Assembly (NCBI GenBank): GCA_012520195.1
Contig: JAAYOS010000080.1
Location: forward strand, 1-37,507
Direction: 5' to 3'
Source of the DNA: Clostridiales bacterium
GTDB taxonomy: Bacteria; Bacillota; Clostridia; Oscillospirales; JAAYOS01
Length of the DNA stretch: 37,507 nt
The first letter of the stretch is position 1; the number at the start of each line of letters is the position of its first letter. Below the pieces are notes generated by a model. The model was not told where the DNA came from. It saw only the letters and a program-made list of their open reading frames with translations, and did no database searches. Shown here one piece after another: positions 6,514 through 15,217 of the stretch. The translations under genes and the position numbers were made by a program.

Positions 6514-6542
6514 ATTATAGAATAAATAATATTAATTGTCAA
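6514..6542 (-). promoter_or_regulatory. consensus sigma-A promoter of the SLH gene
   Basis: Minus strand TTGACA (6542-6537), 17 bp, TATAAT (6519-6514): a perfect consensus, implying strong vegetative expression. Confidence 0.8.
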
Positions 6543-6597
6543 AGCAAAAGGGTTAGAATTAATCCCAATGCTAAACTCAACTGCAAGACAAAGCTTA

Positions 6598-6626
6598 TTG
6601 ACATACAGTATAAAAGAAGATATTAT
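6598..6626 (+). promoter_or_regulatory. sigma-A promoter of icd-rex
   Basis: TTGACA (6598-6603), 17 bp, TATTAT (6621-6626). Divergent from the SLH promoter 55 bp away. Confidence 0.7.
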
Positions 6627-6628
6627 AA

Positions 6629-6648
6629 TTGTGAATAAAATCTCAATA
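6629..6648. promoter_or_regulatory. possible Rex operator at the icd start site
   Basis: TTGTGAATAAAATCTCAATA has the Rex half-site TTGTGA and a degenerate inverse half (TCAATA against TCACAA), placed over the expected +1. The nearby rex gene makes autoregulation plausible, but the right half is weak. Confidence 0.35.
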
Positions 6649-6664
6649 TATGAAAGGTAAGAAT

Positions 6665-7807
6665 ATGTATCTGAAACACTTTGAAAAGCTAATCGAAATG
6701 CAAAAAAATCGTGTGGAACAAATGAAATCTCAGGGCAACTTCATCTCATATGATGATCTTGATGAGATTATCATTGGTGTCTGCGGCGGAGATGGTATCG
6801 GGCCAGCAATAACAGCACAGGCACAGCGTGTACTTGAACATATTCTCTCAGACAAGATTGAAGAAGGAAAAGTGTCCTTTCGGACCATCAACAATCTGAC
6901 AATAGAGCATAGAGCCGAAGTCGGAAAAGCCATTCCTGACGACGTTCTAGAGGAGTTAAAAAAGTGCCACGTAATTCTGAAGGGACCGACAACAACACCC
7001 AAACAGGGCGATCCGTGGCCCAATATAGAGAGCGCCAATGTCGCTATGCGTAAAGAGCTAGACCTCTTTGCAAACGTACGTCCAGTTAAGGTTCCCGCTG
7101 AGAACATAGACTGGGTCTTCTTCCGTGAAAACACAGAGGGCGCATATGCAGTCGGCAGCCTCGGGCTGGACATAGATCAAGATATTGCTGTCGACTTTAC
7201 CTTCACGACCCGTCAGGGAACCGAGCGCATAATTCGCCTTGCTTTTGAACATGCAAGGAAAACTGGGCGTACCCGTGTAACCGCTGTCACCAAGGCAAAT
7301 GTTATCAAGACTACTGACGGCATGTTTCTAGATACTTTTTACCAAATTGCAAAGGAGTATCCCGGTATCGAGGCGGATGACTGGTTCATCGACATCATGA
7401 CAGCAAAGCTCGTGGACACAAAACGTCGTACCGACTTCCAGGTCATGGTCCTTCCGAACTTGTACGGAGACATCCTAACAGACGAGGCCGCTGAGTTCCA
7501 GGGAGGCGTTGGAACAGCTGGAAGCGCCAATATTGGAAAGCGCTATGCGATGTTTGAAGCAATTCACGGCTCCGCTCCGCGAATGGTAGATGAGGGCAGG
7601 GACATATACGCCGATCCCAGTTCTATGCTGAGAGCCTCCGTCATGCTCCTGGAGCATATAGGGGAAGTTGAAGCTGCATCAAGACTAGAGCGTGCTCTGG
7701 ACAAATGTGCAGAAGAAAAGAAGCTTGTCATTACAGGCCGCGACACCGGTGCAACCTCTGAGGACTATGCAGATTACGTTATGGATACCCTTAAGGCGCT
7801 ATCATAA
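6665..7807 (+). CDS. icd: isocitrate/isopropylmalate dehydrogenase family, probably isocitrate dehydrogenase
   Basis: Oxidative decarboxylation of isocitrate to 2-oxoglutarate is the likely reaction. The 380-residue product has VCGGDGIGP at the N-terminus, the substrate segment ESANVAMRKELDLFANVRP (Ser, Asn and Arg spaced as in ICDH rather than isopropylmalate dehydrogenase), FFRENTEGAYA, the metal-site strand NLYGDILTDEAAEFQGGVG and the nucleotide segment FEAIHGSAPR. Cofactor preference is not decided here; NAD would fit the neighbouring Rex. ATG 6665 has AAAGGT upstream, whereas ATG 6650 has no ribosome binding site. rex follows 64 bases downstream. Confidence 0.85.
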   Translation: MYLKHFEKLIEMQKNRVEQMKSQGNFISYDDLDEIIIGVCGGDGIGPAITAQAQRVLEHILSDKIEEGKVSFRTINNLTIEHRAEVGKAIPDDVLEELKKCHVILKGPTTTPKQGDPWPNIESANVAMRKELDLFANVRPVKVPAENIDWVFFRENTEGAYAVGSLGLDIDQDIAVDFTFTTRQGTERIIRLAFEHARKTGRTRVTAVTKANVIKTTDGMFLDTFYQIAKEYPGIEADDWFIDIMTAKLVDTKRRTDFQVMVLPNLYGDILTDEAAEFQGGVGTAGSANIGKRYAMFEAIHGSAPRMVDEGRDIYADPSSMLRASVMLLEHIGEVEAASRLERALDKCAEEKKLVITGRDTGATSEDYADYVMDTLKALS

Positions 7808-7871
7808 TAAGCGTTGGTTATATATAATATGGCAGAATATATGAGCAGCACGAAAGGAAAGAGGGGGGCAG

Positions 7872-8501
7872 ATGAGTAAAAAAGTTTCGCTTGCAGTGAT
7901 TAGAAGACTGCCAAAGTACTACAGATATCTTGATGAACTCCATGCAAGAGGTGAAGTCCGCATCTCATCTGGGTCTCTCGCTAAGGAGCTTGGGCTTACT
8001 GCCTCTCAGATTCGTCAGGATCTAAACTGTTTCGGAGGATTCGGACAACAGGGCTACGGCTATAATGTTGAGAACCTTAGAAATCAAATAGCCGCCATCC
8101 TGGGGTTGAACAAACAGAATAGGGCTATTCTTTTGGGTGTCGGCAATTTGGGAAGGGCCCTGATCAACAACTTCAACTTTGAAAAGTGTGGATTTACTTT
8201 AGTCGCTGCCTTCGATGTCACCCCGGGCACCGTCGGCTCCAAGATCAACAATATACCCGTGTACCATATGGATAGCCTCGAAAGCTTTGTTGGAGACAAT
8301 CCTCCAGAACTAGCTGTCCTGACCATCCCTCCAACCGTCACGTTTGAGACGGCAGAGCGTCTGGAGGAACTGGGAATAAAGGGTATCTGGAACTTCACAA
8401 ATCGTGACTTAAGACCAGAAAATAGTTCTCTGAAAGTAGAGAATGTTCATTTCGATGACAGCTTAATGACACTCTGCTACATTATAAACGAATCCGATTA
8501 A
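7872..8501 (+). CDS. rex: redox-sensing transcriptional repressor Rex
   Basis: A 209-residue regulator with an N-terminal winged helix (VIRRLPKYYRYLDEL to LNCFGGFGQQGYGYNV, residues about 8-70) and a Rossmann domain with GVGNLGRAL near 89-97. The C-terminal helix that swaps between monomers is present (SLMTLCYIINESD). Rex senses the NADH/NAD+ ratio and represses fermentation and redox genes when NADH is low. GAGGGGGG precedes ATG 7872. Placement after icd suggests co-expression with an NAD(P)H-forming enzyme. Confidence 0.95.
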   Translation: MSKKVSLAVIRRLPKYYRYLDELHARGEVRISSGSLAKELGLTASQIRQDLNCFGGFGQQGYGYNVENLRNQIAAILGLNKQNRAILLGVGNLGRALINNFNFEKCGFTLVAAFDVTPGTVGSKINNIPVYHMDSLESFVGDNPPELAVLTIPPTVTFETAERLEELGIKGIWNFTNRDLRPENSSLKVENVHFDDSLMTLCYIINESD

Positions 8502-8520
8502 GAGCCAAACAATACAAATA

Positions 8521-8566
8521 ACAGGGCCAATTCTGCAGGTCTAATGCAGAGTTTGCCCTGTTTTTG
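8521..8566. terminator. bidirectional terminator between rex and the lipoprotein gene
   Basis: ACAGGGC (8521-8527) pairs with GCCCTGT (8555-8561), with CTGCA/TGCAG inside. TTTTTG follows on the plus strand and TATTTGTATTGTTT on the minus strand. Confidence 0.75.
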
Positions 8567-8598
8567 TTGTGATCAATTGTTAATAACAGTCTTCCGGG

Positions 8599-9285
8599 TT
8601 ATTCGATGGCTACTAATCTCAAAGCTGCATCTGCGCTATCTTTGGACGCTTCATTGTCAGCCCAATAGGTAGTGCATAGTACTAGATACTTGTCTGCTTC
8701 AATCTGGGAGATATAGTACTCTTCAAAATACTCATCTTCTCCATTGGGAAGCTGTGTTAGAAACTGCAGGAGTGTATACTCTTTTCCGCCTAGAACGACC
8801 TCTTCCTTTGCTTTCAATGAGGAGATGTAGCCATTAAAATCACCTGAGTATGCTTCCTCAAAAGCAGACAGATAAGTATCTTCACTCTCGTAATCAAATA
8901 TCTCTATATACACCATAAGTGATGCATGTTCTTTATCCGCCGAATCAGGCCTGTTCCACAGCTCAACAAACTGAATTACTGAACCTGAATCCTCGTATGG
9001 AGTTACTTCCAGCAAGTTGTATTCGGAAGACTCTTGTGGAGATGCAGTCATGTTCGTCTTATTGATAGCTGCTACAAGCCAATCCTCGGGTACAGTTAGC
9101 GATATGCCATAGACTCCGTTATGGTAAATAACTTGGTCCTTTGCTATCTCTACATTGTCATTGTCGACTTTACTACTGCAACTGCAGAATGAGACAAGCA
9201 ACACTAGTAATAGCAATACTGGCAGGGCTGATTTCACAGCAAACTGATTTTTTCTATATGATTTTCTTATACGATTATGTTCCAT
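8599..9285 (-). CDS. predicted lipoprotein, last gene of the dcw cluster
   Basis: A 228-residue exported protein: basic N-terminus, hydrophobic ALPVLLLLVLLVSF, then CSCSSK, where the second Cys with Ser at -1 is a plausible if imperfect lipobox. The mature part begins with an acidic linker and resembles a small beta-sandwich (VYGISLTVPEDWLVA), of the type seen in PsbP-like or DUF-class lipoproteins; no family is assigned. ATG 9285 lies 10 bases after the ftsZ stop and has no clear ribosome binding site, so translation may depend on ribosomes leaving ftsZ. The open frame continues upstream into ftsZ. Function unknown. Confidence 0.65.
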   Translation of the reverse strand: MEHNRIRKSYRKNQFAVKSALPVLLLLVLLVSFCSCSSKVDNDNVEIAKDQVIYHNGVYGISLTVPEDWLVAAINKTNMTASPQESSEYNLLEVTPYEDSGSVIQFVELWNRPDSADKEHASLMVYIEIFDYESEDTYLSAFEEAYSGDFNGYISSLKAKEEVVLGGKEYTLLQFLTQLPNGEDEYFEEYYISQIEADKYLVLCTTYWADNEASKDSADAALRLVAIE

Positions 9286-9295
9286 ACGCAGTGGT

Positions 9296-10402
9296 TCACT
9301 TTTTGTTGAATATTTGGAATATCTTATCAAACGGGTCCTCTTCCTCATCAGGAGTATCACTGGAAGCCGCAGTATGTGTTCCTGTTGTACTTACCTCAGG
9401 TACTATTTTCTGTGCTCCCGAATAGAGGTTTTCATTCACATCCGACTCGGCATCAAAATTGGTTGCAATCACAGTAATCCGGAGTTCATCCTCCAGTGAG
9501 TCATCAAATGACGCCCCGAAGATAATGTTTGCCTCAGGATGCGCTGCCTGTTGAACAAGATTTGCAGCTATCTCGACATCCTCAAGAGAGAGGTCCATAG
9601 AGCCGGTCACATTAACGAGAACGCCCTTAGAACCGTTGATCGATGTCTCAAGAAGCGGGCTCTGAACTGCCATTTGTGCGGCCTCTTCAGCTTTCCCCTT
9701 CCCGGCAGCCCGACCTACGCCCATATGGGCGTTTCCAGCGTTCTGCATTATCGTCGTAACATCGGCAAAGTCGAGGTTTATAAGGCCTGGAACCTTGATA
9801 AGGTCGGATATGCTCTGTACTGCCTGCCGTAGTACGTCATCAGCAATTTCAAAAGCATTGAGAAACGTGATTTTCTGTTCGGTGACATGTTTTAAGCGTT
9901 CATTAGGAATGACCACTAGTGAGTCGACGCGTTCACGGAGCTCCTCGATCCCCTCCAGCGCCTGGTCCATACGCCGCTTACCCTCAAACCTAAAGGGTTT
10001 TGTAACAACTCCGACTGTCAGGATTCCCATCTCATGAGCAATTTCCGCGACAACCGGGGCACCTCCGGTACCAGTGCCTCCGCCCATTCCTGCGGTTATA
10101 AAGACCATATTTGTGCCTTCAAGTGCCTTGGAGATTTGTGCCCTGCTCTCCTCAGCCGACTTACGTCCAACCTCGGGGTTCGATCCCGCACCCTGACCTC
10201 TTGTCAGCTTTTCACCTATCTGAATCTTCTGAGTAGCACTCGATGTTTTCAATGCCTGCATGTCCGTGTTTATCGCAATAAACTCAACACCGCGCATTCC
10301 TGTGTTTATCATACGGTTAACGACGTTATTGCCGCCGCCACCTATACCAAGCACTTTTATATTAACAACCGTATCTGCACCAATATCCAAGTCAAATGCC
10401 AT
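9296..10402 (-). CDS. ftsZ: cell division protein FtsZ
   Basis: Tubulin-like GTPase forming the Z ring, 368 residues. GTP-binding GGGTGTG at 107-113, the T7 loop in [12 protein letters not shown], an acidic linker about 325-355 and a conserved C-terminal peptide [13 protein letters not shown] that recruits membrane anchors. AGGAGG precedes ATG 10402. It has its own promoter in the 161-base gap after ftsQ. ftsA, which usually precedes ftsZ in many bacteria, is missing here, so the anchor must be encoded elsewhere or replaced (for example by SepF). Confidence 0.97.
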   Translation of the reverse strand: MAFDLDIGADTVVNIKVLGIGGGGNNVVNRMINTGMRGVEFIAINTDMQALKTSSATQKIQIGEKLTRGQGAGSNPEVGRKSAEESRAQISKALEGTNMVFITAGMGGGTGTGGAPVVAEIAHEMGILTVGVVTKPFRFEGKRRMDQALEGIEELRERVDSLVVIPNERLKHVTEQKITFLNAFEIADDVLRQAVQSISDLIKVPGLINLDFADVTTIMQNAGNAHMGVGRAAGKGKAEEAAQMAVQSPLLETSINGSKGVLVNVTGSMDLSLEDVEIAANLVQQAAHPEANIIFGASFDDSLEDELRITVIATNFDAESDVNENLYSGAQKIVPEVSTTGTHTAASSDTPDEEEDPFDKIFQIFNKK

Positions 10403-10503
10403 TATACTTCCTCCTGCTTATCATTTAAGCACGCAAACCAAGCGTACCTGTATTGGAGCCTGACTCTTGACCCACAACAGTCGATAGATAACTATATAGA
10501 TAT

Positions 10504-10532
10504 AGTGTACCTTTTTTGCAGAGTAAGGTCAA
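10504..10532 (-). promoter_or_regulatory. ftsZ promoter
   Basis: Minus strand TTGACC (10532-10527), 17 bp, TACACT (10509-10504), giving a leader of roughly 95 bases before ftsZ. Confidence 0.65.
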
Positions 10533-10563
10533 TAGTTCAAAACGTTTTTTCTAGCTACGCCTG

Positions 10564-11424
10564 CTATCCCGCAGGCTCTTCGGCAGCCGGATCACTACTT
10601 GTGGAATCCTCTGCCGGCTCTTGCTCTTCCTCAATCTCAACCGGAATAAACCTTGCGGGTTTCTTATCGATAAGCTCGGACAAATCAATTATTCCCGTAT
10701 CAGCTGTACTCAAGTAGCCAACTACTTCCTTCAGACAATCGATTTTATAGTCCAGATGCTCCGGCATCCCCAGCTTAACGATAAATCTGTCGAGATACTT
10801 AAACTCCACGTTGTATACCTTCTCGATATATAACTCAGAAACATCGCCTTCAATACCTTGCCCCGTTATAGACTTCAGAGTATCTACAAGAGCTTCAAAC
10901 TGCATTTCGCTGCTATCTTTATCCCCTCCAATCTCGGCTTTCTTACCAACCTCCGGGTTTATTAGCCCCGGTCCCTTAACTTGAATGAGTTTTTCTCCCT
11001 CCAAAGTACGGACTTGCTCCAGAACCTTTCCGCTATCCGAAATAAGCCAGAAGCCGTCCTTGTCAGAAAAGGCAGCCACCGCATCACATTCTCTTATCTC
11101 GATAACTAATGTGTCGGGTAAGCGGCGTGTCATTTTAACCTCGTCCACATAAGGTAATCTGGCGAATATATTGCTCGTTTTCTCAAATTTATTGAGAAGT
11201 ATCAGATTCGCACCCTGCTCGACCTCGGCAGAGGAGCGAATCTGCTCCGCACTGTAACGCTGAGTTCCGATTACTGCAATATGGTTTATCTTAAAAAAAA
11301 TCGCGATGGTAGATCCAATTGCAGCTGCGACAAAAACGACAAGGAAAAAGACAGACAGACAGCCCGGTTTTCCGTGGCCCCGTCTTTTCGCCGCACCTCT
11401 TACATTGCTTCTGCCCCTTGCCAT
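10564..11424 (-). CDS. ftsQ: cell division protein FtsQ/DivIB
   Basis: Bitopic divisome protein of 286 residues: basic cytoplasmic N-terminus, one membrane segment (LSVFFLVVFVAAAIGSTIAI, about 23-42), then a POTRA domain (KINHIAVIGTQRYSAEQI to ARLPYVDEVKMTRRLPDTLVIEIREC, about 46-113) and the beta domain. The tail after about 262 is acidic and Pro/Ser-rich (EEEQEPAEDSTSSDPAAEEP), likely disordered outside the membrane. ATG 11424 follows murA by six bases and its ribosome binding site (GGAGGA) is inside the murA end. Confidence 0.9.
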   Translation of the reverse strand: MARGRSNVRGAAKRRGHGKPGCLSVFFLVVFVAAAIGSTIAIFFKINHIAVIGTQRYSAEQIRSSAEVEQGANLILLNKFEKTSNIFARLPYVDEVKMTRRLPDTLVIEIRECDAVAAFSDKDGFWLISDSGKVLEQVRTLEGEKLIQVKGPGLINPEVGKKAEIGGDKDSSEMQFEALVDTLKSITGQGIEGDVSELYIEKVYNVEFKYLDRFIVKLGMPEHLDYKIDCLKEVVGYLSTADTGIIDLSELIDKKPARFIPVEIEEEQEPAEDSTSSDPAAEEPAG

Positions 11425-11430
11425 TCTTTG

Positions 11431-12702
11431 TTATTCCTCCGGAATGAATATCCTTCTTCTTTCAATCTTTGCACCGAGACGATTCAGTACTTTATCAAAT
11501 CCATCGTATCCACGCTCTATATGTTGTATCTCCGACACCTCTGTGTTGCCCTCAGCGCCTAATGCGGCAATAACAAGTGCCGCACCGCCCCTCAGGTCGG
11601 TGGCCGTTACCTTCGCACCGTGGAGACGTGGAACACCGCAAACAACCGCTACCCTTCCCTCAATACGAATGTCTGCCCCCATGCGCATAAGCTCGCTTGC
11701 ACAGCGATATCTGTTTTCAAAGATATTTTCGACAAAGACACTTGTGCCGTCCGCAGCACACATTACTGCCATTAGCGGTGATTGGGCATCGGTTGGAAAG
11801 CCTGGATACGGCATGGTACGTATAGGTCTTACAGCACGTAACCTCCCGTCGGAACAGATATGGACCCGGTCCTTTTCCTCGGTTATCCTGCAGCCAGCCT
11901 CACGCATAATGTCTGTCACTGCGGATATGTGCTCAGGTTCTGCACCTTCCAGTGTAATCTCGCCACCCGCAGATGCCACTGCGGCCATATATGATATTGT
12001 TACAATTCTGTCTGGAATAATGCGGTGCTTTACACTGTCCAGCAGCGGTCCTCCCTCAATTTCAATAGTTGAGGTTCCGGCACCGCTGACTCTTGTGCCT
12101 ACAGCTCGGAGATACGCCTGTAGGTCAGCAATTTCAGGCTCACGTGCAGCGTTATGTATCCTTGTGGTACCTTTAGCAGCAGTGGCTGCCAGCATTATGT
12201 TCTCGGTAGCACCCACGCTTGGAATAGACAGTGTAATATCCTTGCCCTCAAGCTTCTCGGCCTTACAAACGATGGACCCGCCAGCTTCGTCTATATCGGC
12301 GCCCAGTTCCCTCAGTGCACGAAGGTGTAGATCTATTGGGCGCGCTCCTAGATTACATCCGCCGGGGTAGCTGATGCAGGCGCTGCCTGTTCTGGCAAGT
12401 ATTGCACCCAAGAATATGACAGATGACCTCATTTCACGCATCAGCCGGTCTGAAATGCTGTCCCTGTTCATGCCTGAGGAGTCCACGGTAATTGTGTCCT
12501 CGCTTCGTTCAGCAGTACAGCCCAGATGTCGTAAAATCCGCAAAGTGCTGTTGACATCGGTGAGATCGGGACAGTTGCTTATTTCCGATACCCCTGCGTT
12601 AAGTATTGATGCGGCGAGTATAGGAAGCACACTGTTCTTTGCACCCTGTACCTTCGTTTTCCCAAATAACCGGTTTCTCCCGCCGATAAGAAACGTATCC
12701 AT
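11431..12702 (-). CDS. murA: UDP-N-acetylglucosamine 1-carboxyvinyltransferase MurA
   Basis: First committed step of peptidoglycan synthesis: transfers enolpyruvate from PEP to UDP-GlcNAc. The 423-residue protein has KNSVLPILAAS near the start and the catalytic loop YPGGCNLGARPIDLH with Cys at 116, the residue attacked by fosfomycin in this family. ATG 12702 is chosen because GGAGGGG sits four bases upstream; the frame also opens at 12717. Firmicutes often have two MurA paralogues; this one belongs to the dcw cluster. Confidence 0.95.
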   Translation of the reverse strand: MDTFLIGGRNRLFGKTKVQGAKNSVLPILAASILNAGVSEISNCPDLTDVNSTLRILRHLGCTAERSEDTITVDSSGMNRDSISDRLMREMRSSVIFLGAILARTGSACISYPGGCNLGARPIDLHLRALRELGADIDEAGGSIVCKAEKLEGKDITLSIPSVGATENIMLAATAAKGTTRIHNAAREPEIADLQAYLRAVGTRVSGAGTSTIEIEGGPLLDSVKHRIIPDRIVTISYMAAVASAGGEITLEGAEPEHISAVTDIMREAGCRITEEKDRVHICSDGRLRAVRPIRTMPYPGFPTDAQSPLMAVMCAADGTSVFVENIFENRYRCASELMRMGADIRIEGRVAVVCGVPRLHGAKVTATDLRGGAALVIAALGAEGNTEVSEIQHIERGYDGFDKVLNRLGAKIERRRIFIPEE

Positions 12703-12720
12703 ATGACCCCTCCGCATTCC

Positions 12721-12743
12721 GGCGTTCTTACACTGGGAACGCC
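12721..12743 (-). other. hairpin just upstream of the murA ribosome binding site
   Basis: GGCGTTC/GAACGCC with a nine-base loop, in the 115-base gap between murG and murA. On the minus strand the 5' arm overlaps an AGGAGG sequence. There is no T-run, so it is not a standard terminator; it may affect mRNA processing or murA translation. Confidence 0.35.
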
Positions 12744-12817
12744 TCCTGTTTTGCGCGTTCAGTTACACTCAAAACATCATATGCGAAAACGGAGGATTCG
12801 GTTAATTTACGATATTT

Positions 12818-13951
12818 TTACGCTTTTTTGTTTTTGTCCCTGTAAAGGGAGCAAATAACTGAATAAATCCGTTCTGCGGAATCAAGGACAGAAATCTCTC
12901 TCAAACGTGATGAGATCGACTCAAGGCGGCATCCGTCGTCAAGCATTTCTTTTGTGGTCCTATACAGGTTTTCGCCGGTACAGTCCTTTTCAAGAATTAC
13001 TACCGCCGCACCCTGTTTCTCGAGTGACCTTGCGTTCATTTCCTGATGGTTCTCCGCAACATTTGGAGACGGCACAACAATTGCTGGAGTGGCAGACGCC
13101 ATTATCTCACTAAGAGTGGATGCCCCTCCCCTACAGATAATCAAATCTGCTGCAGCCATAACGACAGGCATGTCATAGATATATTCGCGCATATCCACAT
13201 TGGGATGGCTGGATAGATCCACGCCGAGCTTTTTTACATAATCGGGCATCCATCTCCAACCGTATCTTCCGGTAGCATGGATATGATAGAACTCATCGGT
13301 TCTCGTCTCAAGTGCAATGAATTCTGCGATCTTCTTGTTCATCTCCCTCGCCCCCAACGAACCCCATGTGGAGACGACAAGTGGCTTATCCTCCAGGCCT
13401 AGCTGCCTTTTTGCATCGCTCTTCTTTAAGAATATGAAGTCCTCACGGACTGGTGTGCCTGTAAGAACCACTTTCTCCGGACTACTATACTTATCTGCGC
13501 TGTCAAACCCCACCATGATCATGTCGACTTTGCGGGATAGGATTGAAGTGGTTAGCCCAGGTATAGCATTTGATTCGTGAATTGCTGTCGGGATACCCAG
13601 CTTTGCAGCAGAGTATATTGTCGGAAAACTCGCATATCCTCCGGTACCCACAACCACATCGGGACCGAACTCTTCGAGAATCTCCCGCGCCTTCTTTATC
13701 GAGTGGGGGATTCCAAACAACAAATTTATGTTGTTCTTTACATCCACAGGCTTTAGACTTCTGCGGAAGTTTGAGATAGGAACCGTCTTTATGGGAAATC
13801 CCTCTCTGCCCACTAGACCTACTTCCATTCCGCCATCAGCCCCTGCAAACAGTATTTCGGTCTCAGGCCGTTTAGCACATATCAGCTTTGCCACTGCAAT
13901 AGCAGGGTTAATATGGCCACCGGTACCGCCACAGGTAAACACTATTTTCAA
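12818..13951 (-). CDS. murG: undecaprenyl-PP-MurNAc-pentapeptide GlcNAc transferase MurG
   Basis: Makes lipid II from lipid I on the inner membrane face. GT28 glycosyltransferase of 377 residues with FTCGGTGGHINPAIA at the N-terminus, GTGGYASFP in the acceptor half, HESNAIPG, and ICRGGASTLSEIMA in the UDP-GlcNAc half. TTG 13951 is taken as start, eight bases after GGAG; a GTG three codons earlier lies on the ribosome binding site itself. Confidence 0.95.
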   Translation of the reverse strand: MKIVFTCGGTGGHINPAIAVAKLICAKRPETEILFAGADGGMEVGLVGREGFPIKTVPISNFRRSLKPVDVKNNINLLFGIPHSIKKAREILEEFGPDVVVGTGGYASFPTIYSAAKLGIPTAIHESNAIPGLTTSILSRKVDMIMVGFDSADKYSSPEKVVLTGTPVREDFIFLKKSDAKRQLGLEDKPLVVSTWGSLGAREMNKKIAEFIALETRTDEFYHIHATGRYGWRWMPDYVKKLGVDLSSHPNVDMREYIYDMPVVMAAADLIICRGGASTLSEIMASATPAIVVPSPNVAENHQEMNARSLEKQGAAVVILEKDCTGENLYRTTKEMLDDGCRLESISSRLREISVLDSAERIYSVICSLYRDKNKKA

Positions 13952-14003
13952 AAATATCACTCCACAACATTCTGTTGAGACGTATCAAGCTGAGCGCCCG
14001 GTC

Positions 14004-15170
14004 TCAGCCCGCCCGTGGTGCGGGTATTTGTCTGGAAACACTCAAGACAACGCCCATTTCCGCAAGCTGAATCAACAGGGAGGTCCCGCCATAGCTGAAA
14101 AAAGGCAGTGAAATTCCTGTGACCGGTATCAGGTTCGTTACAACAGCCACATTAAGGAAAGTCTGCACTGCAAGAAGAGTTATGATCCCAGTTACCATAA
14201 GAGATCCAAAGCGGTCGCGGGCTCTCACTGCTATCCAGTAGCCTCTGATAATAAGCAGCGCAAATAAAAACATCACTAGACATGCACCGACAAAACCCAG
14301 CTCCTCACATACGATTGCGAACACAAAGTCGTTATGTTGCTCAGGGAGGTAAAGGTGCTTCTGCCGGCTTTTACCAAGTCCGAGTCCAAATAATCCGCCA
14401 GATCCCACAGCATATAGTGACTGGATTATTTGATATCCGGAATTTTGGGGATCAATAAAGGGATCTTTCCAAATCTGTATGCGGACGATGGCATGTGCCA
14501 TATTGGTCATAACAAAATAGCCTACTGCAAAGGCAAGAACAATCGCACCCGCAAACCAGCCCCAATGAACCCCTCCGACAAACATCAGAGCACCGCCGAC
14601 TACGACGATCAATATTGCTCCTGAAATATGGGGCTGTATAAGCATCAACCCAGCTATCAAAACAAGAATGATCGCAAAAGGCAGTATCCCATACCTGAAA
14701 GTCTTCATTTTCTCGCGAAACACAGATATCATTGAGGAGAAAGACATAATAACGGCGAACTTAGCTATTTCGGATGGCTGTACCTGTATCGGTCCTACCT
14801 TAATCCAGCGAACCGCTCCACCCGCATCAAATCCTATAATCGGTACAAGTATTAGCAACACAATTGCGGCAACAAGTAGCGGAATGCTAAGCAGGCGCAT
14901 ATACTGATAGTTTATACGTGAGATAACAAGCATGCCAACAATGCCACCCACTCCAATGAGTCCCTGCTTAACAAAGTAATACGTTGAGTCGTTCATAGTA
15001 TATAGAGCAGACGCATAACTGGCTGAAAACATCATAATGAGGCCAACGCACACAACTAGCAGCACGAGCATAAAAAACGGAACATCCATAGGCCCCTGTT
15101 TTCTCTCTGCTCGCATATCATCCTTATTAACATTTTTCATTGCACTGATTGCACTACTTGTCATTGACAC
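14004..15170 (-). CDS. ftsW: SEDS peptidoglycan polymerase FtsW/SpoVE
   Basis: Polytopic glycosyltransferase of 388 residues with about ten membrane segments. SEDS signatures: AVRWIKVGPIQVQPSEIAKF, NSGYQIIQSLYAVGSGGLFG, LPEQHNDFVFAIVCEELGF and TGISLPFFSYGGTSLL. It polymerises glycan strands from lipid II together with a class B PBP, here the SpoVD/PbpB of the same cluster. Whether it serves vegetative division, spore cortex, or both cannot be told from sequence. Good start (GAGAGGTGTCA before ATG 15170). murD, usually directly upstream, is absent. Confidence 0.93.
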   Translation of the reverse strand: MSMTSSAISAMKNVNKDDMRAERKQGPMDVPFFMLVLLVVCVGLIMMFSASYASALYTMNDSTYYFVKQGLIGVGGIVGMLVISRINYQYMRLLSIPLLVAAIVLLILVPIIGFDAGGAVRWIKVGPIQVQPSEIAKFAVIMSFSSMISVFREKMKTFRYGILPFAIILVLIAGLMLIQPHISGAILIVVVGGALMFVGGVHWGWFAGAIVLAFAVGYFVMTNMAHAIVRIQIWKDPFIDPQNSGYQIIQSLYAVGSGGLFGLGLGKSRQKHLYLPEQHNDFVFAIVCEELGFVGACLVMFLFALLIIRGYWIAVRARDRFGSLMVTGIITLLAVQTFLNVAVVTNLIPVTGISLPFFSYGGTSLLIQLAEMGVVLSVSRQIPAPRAG

Positions 15171-15217
15171 CTCTCCGTTTAGAATATGGTCCGGAGTTAT
15201 ACTATTCCGGCGTTGAC

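Noticed and set aside
10174-10190. GGGTTCGATCCC, similar to a tRNA T-loop
   Set aside because: It is inside ftsZ and encodes conserved residues (GSNPEVG); no acceptor stem or anticodon arm around it.
10034-10717. 227-codon open frame on the plus strand
   Set aside because: Antisense to ftsZ and ftsQ and spans the ftsZ promoter; no ribosome binding site or recognisable domain.
11306-12370. 354-codon open frame on the plus strand
   Set aside because: Lies antisense to murA and the ftsQ start, has Ser/Pro/Thr-rich low-complexity translation and no family features.
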